Below are positions 58,841-64,000 of a stretch of DNA of 64,000 nt, one piece after another. This stretch comes from Ramazzottius varieornatus (Eukaryota; Tardigrada; Eutardigrada; Parachela; Ramazzottiidae), in assembly GCA_001949185.1 (NCBI GenBank), contig BDGG01000003.1, positions 1,811,164 through 1,875,163 on the forward strand, written 5' to 3'. The notes under the pieces are model-generated. The model saw nothing but the letters and a program-made list of their open reading frames with translations, was not told the origin of the DNA and ran no database searches. Each line of letters begins with the position of its first letter. Position 1 is the first letter of the stretch. The position numbers were made by a program, and so were the translations under genes.

Positions 58841-59486
58841 GTACAGTATCATCTTCCTACCTACCGATGAGGTCCCGAACGATAAGATGTCGGACAGGCA
58901 CTATGCAGCGCTCCACGGATAAGGGCGTAATCCCCACCAGCCGTATGTCAGTCCTTGACTTTTTTTTCATGCATACGACTTGTTGTCCCGTTTCGCCTCC
59001 GGCCGTGTTCGCATGTAGTATCCTTTGTATTCCCAATATACAGCACTCAGTACGTGAGCGCGATTATAAGCTGGCTGAATTTACGAGACCCCTGTTGCTC
59101 GTCTGTTTCTTCTTCCCTTGTGCATTTCAACATCTTTCTCCGTCCTGAACCATATCAAAGAACTGTTTATGGTTTTTTGCGCACGTAGTGAAGTGATTGG
59201 GCGCGGGGACGCCAAGGATAGCTACATTCACCTGTCCCACTATGCGTTTTCTTTGATTCCCGTCTCACCATAGAGCTTGAGCGACAACCCCAGCTTTGGA
59301 GGAAGCGAAGACTGCCGGTTGACCCCGTATGATGTCTTACATGGGACCCGGTTTTCTTCAGGTAGGTGCACATGGAACTCTTGACATCAAGATCTGTTTG
59401 CTAAGCACGGAACGCAGACCGTCCTCGGACTGGCACTCCGAGGACCCTCAGCCGATCCTGTACACAAAAATGTTGCTCCCTGCAGG

Positions 59487-62148
59487 ACAAGGTCAACTCT
59501 TCAATAAAATTTCCAAATTCTCCTAATGAATCCTTCAGCGGAACGACGGCCGTCCTCAACCATCACACCCCTTCCGGACATCCACTTGATGCTTACCCGG
59601 CACTGCAGTGCTTTTTCGTCATTTGTCTGGCGATTCAGAGCGTCTTCGGCACCATCGGAAACATTCTGGTAGATTTTAACTGAACTTTCTTACCAAGCAA
59701 CCGGATGATAATTAATCCAGTGGAGGCTAATCCGCCAGTTGAGAGGCTAAGCTCAATGTTTCTACAAGTCATTTTGTGGAAGTTCGAGTAGGGCCGATAT
59801 CTCTAACACAGGGATCGTCTTTGTGATAAATTTGTTTAAAGCCGGTCTGCTAATTTGCTCTTGTAGGTGATGGCAGCTGTTTTGCGAATACCCAACCTGC
59901 GCACAGCCGGAAACGCCTTTATCGTCAACCTTTCGTTGGCCGACATCTTCGTCACGGCTGTAACACAACCCTCAAATATGATAGGTAATTTGGAATGCAC
60001 GCGATTACTGAATGCAATTATGTAATTGAAAGTTATGAGGCAGATCCTTAATGCGACATTATTCTTCCAGAAATGGTCGACAACCGCAAATTCGAAACCG
60101 TCCAGTAATATAGTTCAATGTGTCCTCTACATGTTAACCGGCAAAATTGACCTGACAACTTTTATAGTTTTCAGGATATAAAATTATGAAGTTGGTTGGG
60201 TCAACTCGGAAGCAGCCCTTCTGTTATCTTTCGGAGAGAGCGATCGGGTACACTAGGCCTGTGTATGCTGATTTACTAGCCGTTGACTTTTGTGCCATGC
60301 AACCCGATCACAATTAAGATTGGACCAAAAATAGACGAATGATAAAAAAACTTATCCAGAACACTTTCTAGAGCGAAAACAGTTGTTTCCACAAAGTTTT
60401 AGTTCTGTAGACCGCGACCGTCTGCGTTTCTTGAGAAATCAGCCTCCAAAGTGAGTTGCTCTCCCTTTTATCAAAATTGCTCGATTGGCGTTGCAGGTCG
60501 CCGTTTGAAAAAACTATCACTTTGTACGCGAGGTTGTTGTCTACAACTTTAGTACTGGTTGGCTCTTGACCAAACGCACGAGTCGTGATAGAACGGTGCA
60601 AAACCAAAATCGGTTTGTGGGTCCACAGCAGCGCACTTCTGCGTCTTTGTGCGTTGCGCGCACCAGTAAATTGTATCATGACCATTGCTCTAACAAACGG
60701 AACGGTCTTTACACGGAAAACGTAGCCCCATCTCCCGTATTTAATTGTTTCCCAGAAGGGCCATAATACGCGATAACCTTCCCCTAAGGCTGTCTCTTTG
60801 TAGGCGCATTATGGGGTGAAAAATGGTTTCAAGATCGCCCTATCCTCTGTTCCAGTAAGTGATGTTCTTTTTTAATGACTTGCAATATCACTCCTCCGCA
60901 CTTTCAATTTGCCTGAAGGGAGGATCTCATTTCGTACTTTCCGTAGTATCCAATACATTTTCTTTCAAATCCGATGTTTACGGTTGCCCTTTGACAGTAA
61001 TCGGGACCTTATGCGCAACGGGGTGCGTAGCTTCAACGTGGAATATTTGCATGATTTCCATCAATAGGTAATCTTTCGATCGAACCGGCTTAGATAACCC
61101 AACATTTTCCCACTGCTGTGCATCAAATGGGACGGCGGCAAATGGCGCGAACATAATCGTTACCCCAAGCGGCGCACATTCTCAGCCAGTGACAATGATG
61201 ACGTGCGCCATTTGAGACTGACGACCGTGTTCAGTTCATCTGTCGACGCCTCAAATTGAGGGTATATCTTCATGCAGTAATCGCCATTCGTTTGCCTGTA
61301 GATACATATTGATCTGTCATCCTGACCTGTACGTCGAGGTCTACACCAAGAAGCGGACGATTTTACTGTGCCTTGCTGTTTGGTTCTTGATATACTCGAT
61401 CGAGCTCCCCAACCATGTCGGTTGGGGCGACAAGCGGTTCTCCGTTGTCTTTTACGTCTGCACATTCGCCAACCACGTTCATTCCTACGCCCTGTTCTAC
61501 ATGGGACTCGGGGTTTTGGTCCCCATCGCTGCAAGCTTTCTAGCCTATCTCGGCATCTACCTCAAAGTCCGGCACTCTACCCTTGTCCGGAAGCGCATCA
61601 GTAGCCGGCAGGCCGATCACAAACTGTCCAAAGCTCAACGTGCGCGACTTCATGTGAAACAGCGGGTCTTTCACGAAGACGTTAAAGTGGCGCATGCCCT
61701 CTTCCGGGTCTTTGTCATCTTCTTGTTGATGTGGCTGCCGGTGGCTGTTCTGATTGTGATGGGAAGGGGGACGGAAGTCTCACCGGTTTGGTACATTCTA
61801 ACGATTCTCTTGGCGCACGGAAACAGCTCCATCAACTGTGTGGTGTATGCTGCGTCCCTAGAGAGCTTCCGGGATGGGTACATGAAGGTGTTGGGAATCC
61901 GGACGAAGCATTCGGAGGGGAAACCGTGGTCTCAAGAGTGTGCGATGGCTATACCCAGTTATATGACTTTGCAGAAAGGGGACAGTCCGACATGCGAAGT
62001 GACGTCTGCTGGGTTGCAGGGTGTGATCGGACGGAGTCGGTTGAATACGCTGACTTCGAACAACGGTTGTATTGAGCTGAACCAAAAGCGCCAGTTTCCT
62101 CAAGAAGTTTCCGTCCGCGAGCAGACACTTGGCTTGTGTACTCCATGA
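59487..62148 (+). CDS. Class A (rhodopsin-like) GPCR, Tre1/moody/melatonin-receptor-like
   Basis: Seven-helix receptor in the plasma membrane. Exons: TM1 about 59487-59668 (FFVICLAIQSVFGTIGNIL), TM2 59867-59984 (NAFIVNLSLADIFVTAV), 60804-60854 (LWGEKWFQDRPILC), TM3 60998-61067 (IIGTLCATGCVASTWNICMI), and TM4-TM7 plus tail 61302-62148. The distance from the TM3 Cys to the Arg is exactly 25 residues, and the motif is N-R-Y rather than D-R-Y, as in the Tre1/moody group. TM6 has MWLP in place of CWxP, and TM7 has NCVVY in place of NPxxY. Joins are in phase. The true N-terminus is not found: the TM1 exon seems to start at an acceptor (CCCTGCAG) near 59486, so the ATG lies upstream. The ligand cannot be inferred. 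Family A copy 20 lies in the last intron. Confidence 0.85.
61129..61250. repeat. Foldback element family A, copy 20
   Basis: GGGACGGCGGCAAATGGCG left and CATCTGTCGACGCCTC right ends; inner CCCCAAGCGGCGCACATTC and GACGTGCGCCATTTG; the CAGCCAGTGACAATGA spacer is as in copies 1, 17 and 19. Last intron of the GPCR. Confidence 0.9.
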
Positions 62149-64000
62149 TGAGGTGATCAGACGATTTTAACTTGAATTTTAATTCATAACAGGCGATCTG
62201 ATGTCCCACATGGAAAAACTCAGTAACTTTGACATAAGATATGTCATTCTGTTGCACAATTGAAGTTGTTTCTGTCTTTAAAATTCCACTCATGAACGCT
62301 TCCCCAGCAGCGTCGAAGCATTTTCACTGAGCACAGCTCCACCTGTCGCGTTTCTACCACTTTGTACGCAGGCGTACTACCTAGAAAGGATCCGTGGAAG
62401 GGTTGCCTGTAGGTGGCGCAACAGGATTTTGCGACAGGCCAGCCGTACCCATGCTCTAGTACCGGCGCCCGAGCGGGCTTTCAATCTCATCCAAGCATCC
62501 AGCAGACAACTACGATCGGCGATGTTCTGGCCGAATTCAAGGTCTTTAGTGGCTTACTGCGAAAGCTGTTCCGGACTGCGAGGAAGCAGTGCGAGGAGCC
62601 CGATGCTTGGGTGCCTGGAAAGTCACGAACGTCCGGCGAGGACCTGCGTATCTGCGTTTCAGTATGAAATTGCCGTTTTACGAACGCACAGCTATTTCAA
62701 AAAATTTTGTCTCTCCTAAGAAGCAATTGTATGATTCCCTTTTCTCGCTGAACATTTTGGACGTCGTGCTCTTTCGTTTGAGCATGAGGAAACTTCCCTT
62801 CAGCCTTGTACTTAAATTCTGGAGCCCTTCTAGTCCGTGGCAAAATTTTGAACATTGTGACTTCCTCGTTAAAAGAATTGCTTTGTCGACACCAGCGTTT
62901 CCAAAACTGCGTACGCTAGGTCGAAACGTACGTATCACGGTATGGGTGCTATCGACTTCCAGTTTCAGGTCTGACAGAACAAGTCTTGTTCGGAAAACTT
63001 ACAGAGGGGAAAAAATGCTGTAAAAACTCACTTTTGTGAACAGAAACGTTCTCCCCTATTCAACGCTGCGAGAAAAATTTGGTGGTGCAAAACAAGTAGA
63101 CTTTGTCGTTGAAGTTAGACATCAGCCGAATTTCGAAAGCCGTATTATGACGCAGAAACGAAGTTTTGAAGTGCTATCCCAAAGAGCGGCAAGTTCATAC
63201 TGAAAGACCTAATACATCATCCATTGATACTGATTCATACCGATAGCGACGCTGAAAAACTTTGCCTATTGTCGGCATTGAGGGAAGAGTCTGCCATGGG
63301 ACATGTGGTGGACATTCCGCGCGTGGTCGTGGCAAATTAGGCGCATCTTGCGCAAAGCCCAACAAGAGGACAAATGAGTATGTCCACATTGAATTACTGC
63401 TAGCGGAGCGTGGAATGTGCTTGACAAAGTAGCCGGGCTAAGTAACTCGGCCAAAAAGAGTGGAGGATGACGGCATTGAGGAGTAATTTCTTGCATGAAA
63501 GACGTAAGACAAGCTGTTCTTTCTCATCAATGACATTTGGTCGCTCCATCCATCCGTGCATCAATCATCTTCTTTAGCCAAAGAAATGTTTGTGTCCTCT
63601 AATTGACACTGCCCAATTGCGTACAGTCCATTTTCTTCTGACGGAAACTCGAGGTCCCGAGGGAGGTGTCGTAATATACCTGAAGAAGGTAAATGGGTTA
63701 TGGCAGACTCGTATTGCAGCTGGTCTCTCCTGTTTAATAAGCCGGCCATGGTAGGGAAGGCAGTCCACCTTTTGAAGGCTGGACTCGCGGCTGGATTAGC
63801 TCGATGGACGCCCCGCTCGTTCGCTGCAAAGTGATTATCGGACAACAATCCCGCAATTTGTCCCAGCATGTGTCTGCAGAATGTGTTGGCTCAAGCGGAA
63901 GATATGAGATGTGCGCTTGTGTCCATCACAAGTAATTTGCACGGATGTGACTGCCGAGTACCGACAAAGGCCAATTATCTCAGCGATACTCAAGCTTAAC
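62149..64000. other. Right-end region with no supported gene
   Basis: The GPCR 3' UTR presumably occupies the first few hundred bases. Open frames at 62413-63023 (+) and 63195-63869 (-) have no domain I recognise. No RNA gene or strong inverted repeat was found. Confidence 0.4.

Larger units (their letters stand above)
55725..59480. other. Long non-coding stretch
   Basis: 3.75 kb in which I recognise only family A copy 19 and a truncated GPCR exon copy. It might be intron of the Ig gene (minus) and leader sequence of the GPCR gene (plus). Confidence 0.4.

Noticed and set aside
63195-63869. Possible piggyBac-like transposase remnant on the minus strand
   Set aside because: Only short words look transposase-like and they are in different frames. 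I could not find the catalytic Asp motifs.

Overview
The window is nuclear DNA of an animal, almost certainly an invertebrate. Genes are split by GT-AG introns of mostly 50-400 bases on both strands, and the recognisable proteins are animal or general eukaryotic ones (UBR5, BLOC1S2, a BET bromodomain protein, fused Glu/Pro-tRNA synthetase, UCP4, a class A GPCR). The compact layout would suit a small-genome ecdysozoan such as a tardigrade or mite. That is a guess; nothing here fixes the species.

Layout. 1-5392 (+): EPRS, 5' end cut off by the window edge. 6028-6372 (-): RPS29. 7097-7869 (-): BLOC1S2. 9114-13323 (+): BET protein. 13811-15755 (-): PSMC2/Rpt1. 17535-19680 (-): SS18-like BAF-complex subunit. 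About 20.7-25.26 kb (+): a long Ser-rich multi-exon gene I do not recognise. 25734-26991 (-): EIF6, head-to-head with APRT at 27651-28368 (+). 29141-31005 (+): UCP4-type mitochondrial carrier. 31321-32220 (-): decayed MAGI-like fragment. 32321-33091 (-): secreted PAN-like protein. 33627-47537 (-): a complete UBR5/HYD HECT ligase. From 47.7 to 54.4 kb the window is dominated by mobile DNA. A lone Ig I-set exon lies at 55402-55708 (-), and a class A GPCR at about 59.49-62.15 kb (+). The last 1.8 kb shows nothing I can support.

Most genes are housekeeping: translation (EPRS, RPS29, EIF6), protein turnover (PSMC2, UBR5), chromatin (BET, SS18-like), purine salvage (APRT), membrane traffic (BLOC1S2). 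They form no pathway cluster.

The most striking structure is repetitive. A short foldback element (arms built on AAGTGGCGCAC, about 90-127 bases) occurs 20 times, nearly always inside introns. A second family of 156-157 base palindromes has the same ends as a 1.65 kb pogo-like transposon in the same window that carries a broken transposase, so the non-autonomous copies and a possible parent are seen together. There are also a hAT-like element with a perfect 8-base target duplication, a 1.3 kb inverted-repeat element, a nested palindrome beside the UBR5 first exon, and a large CACACC inverted repeat inside a UBR5 intron.
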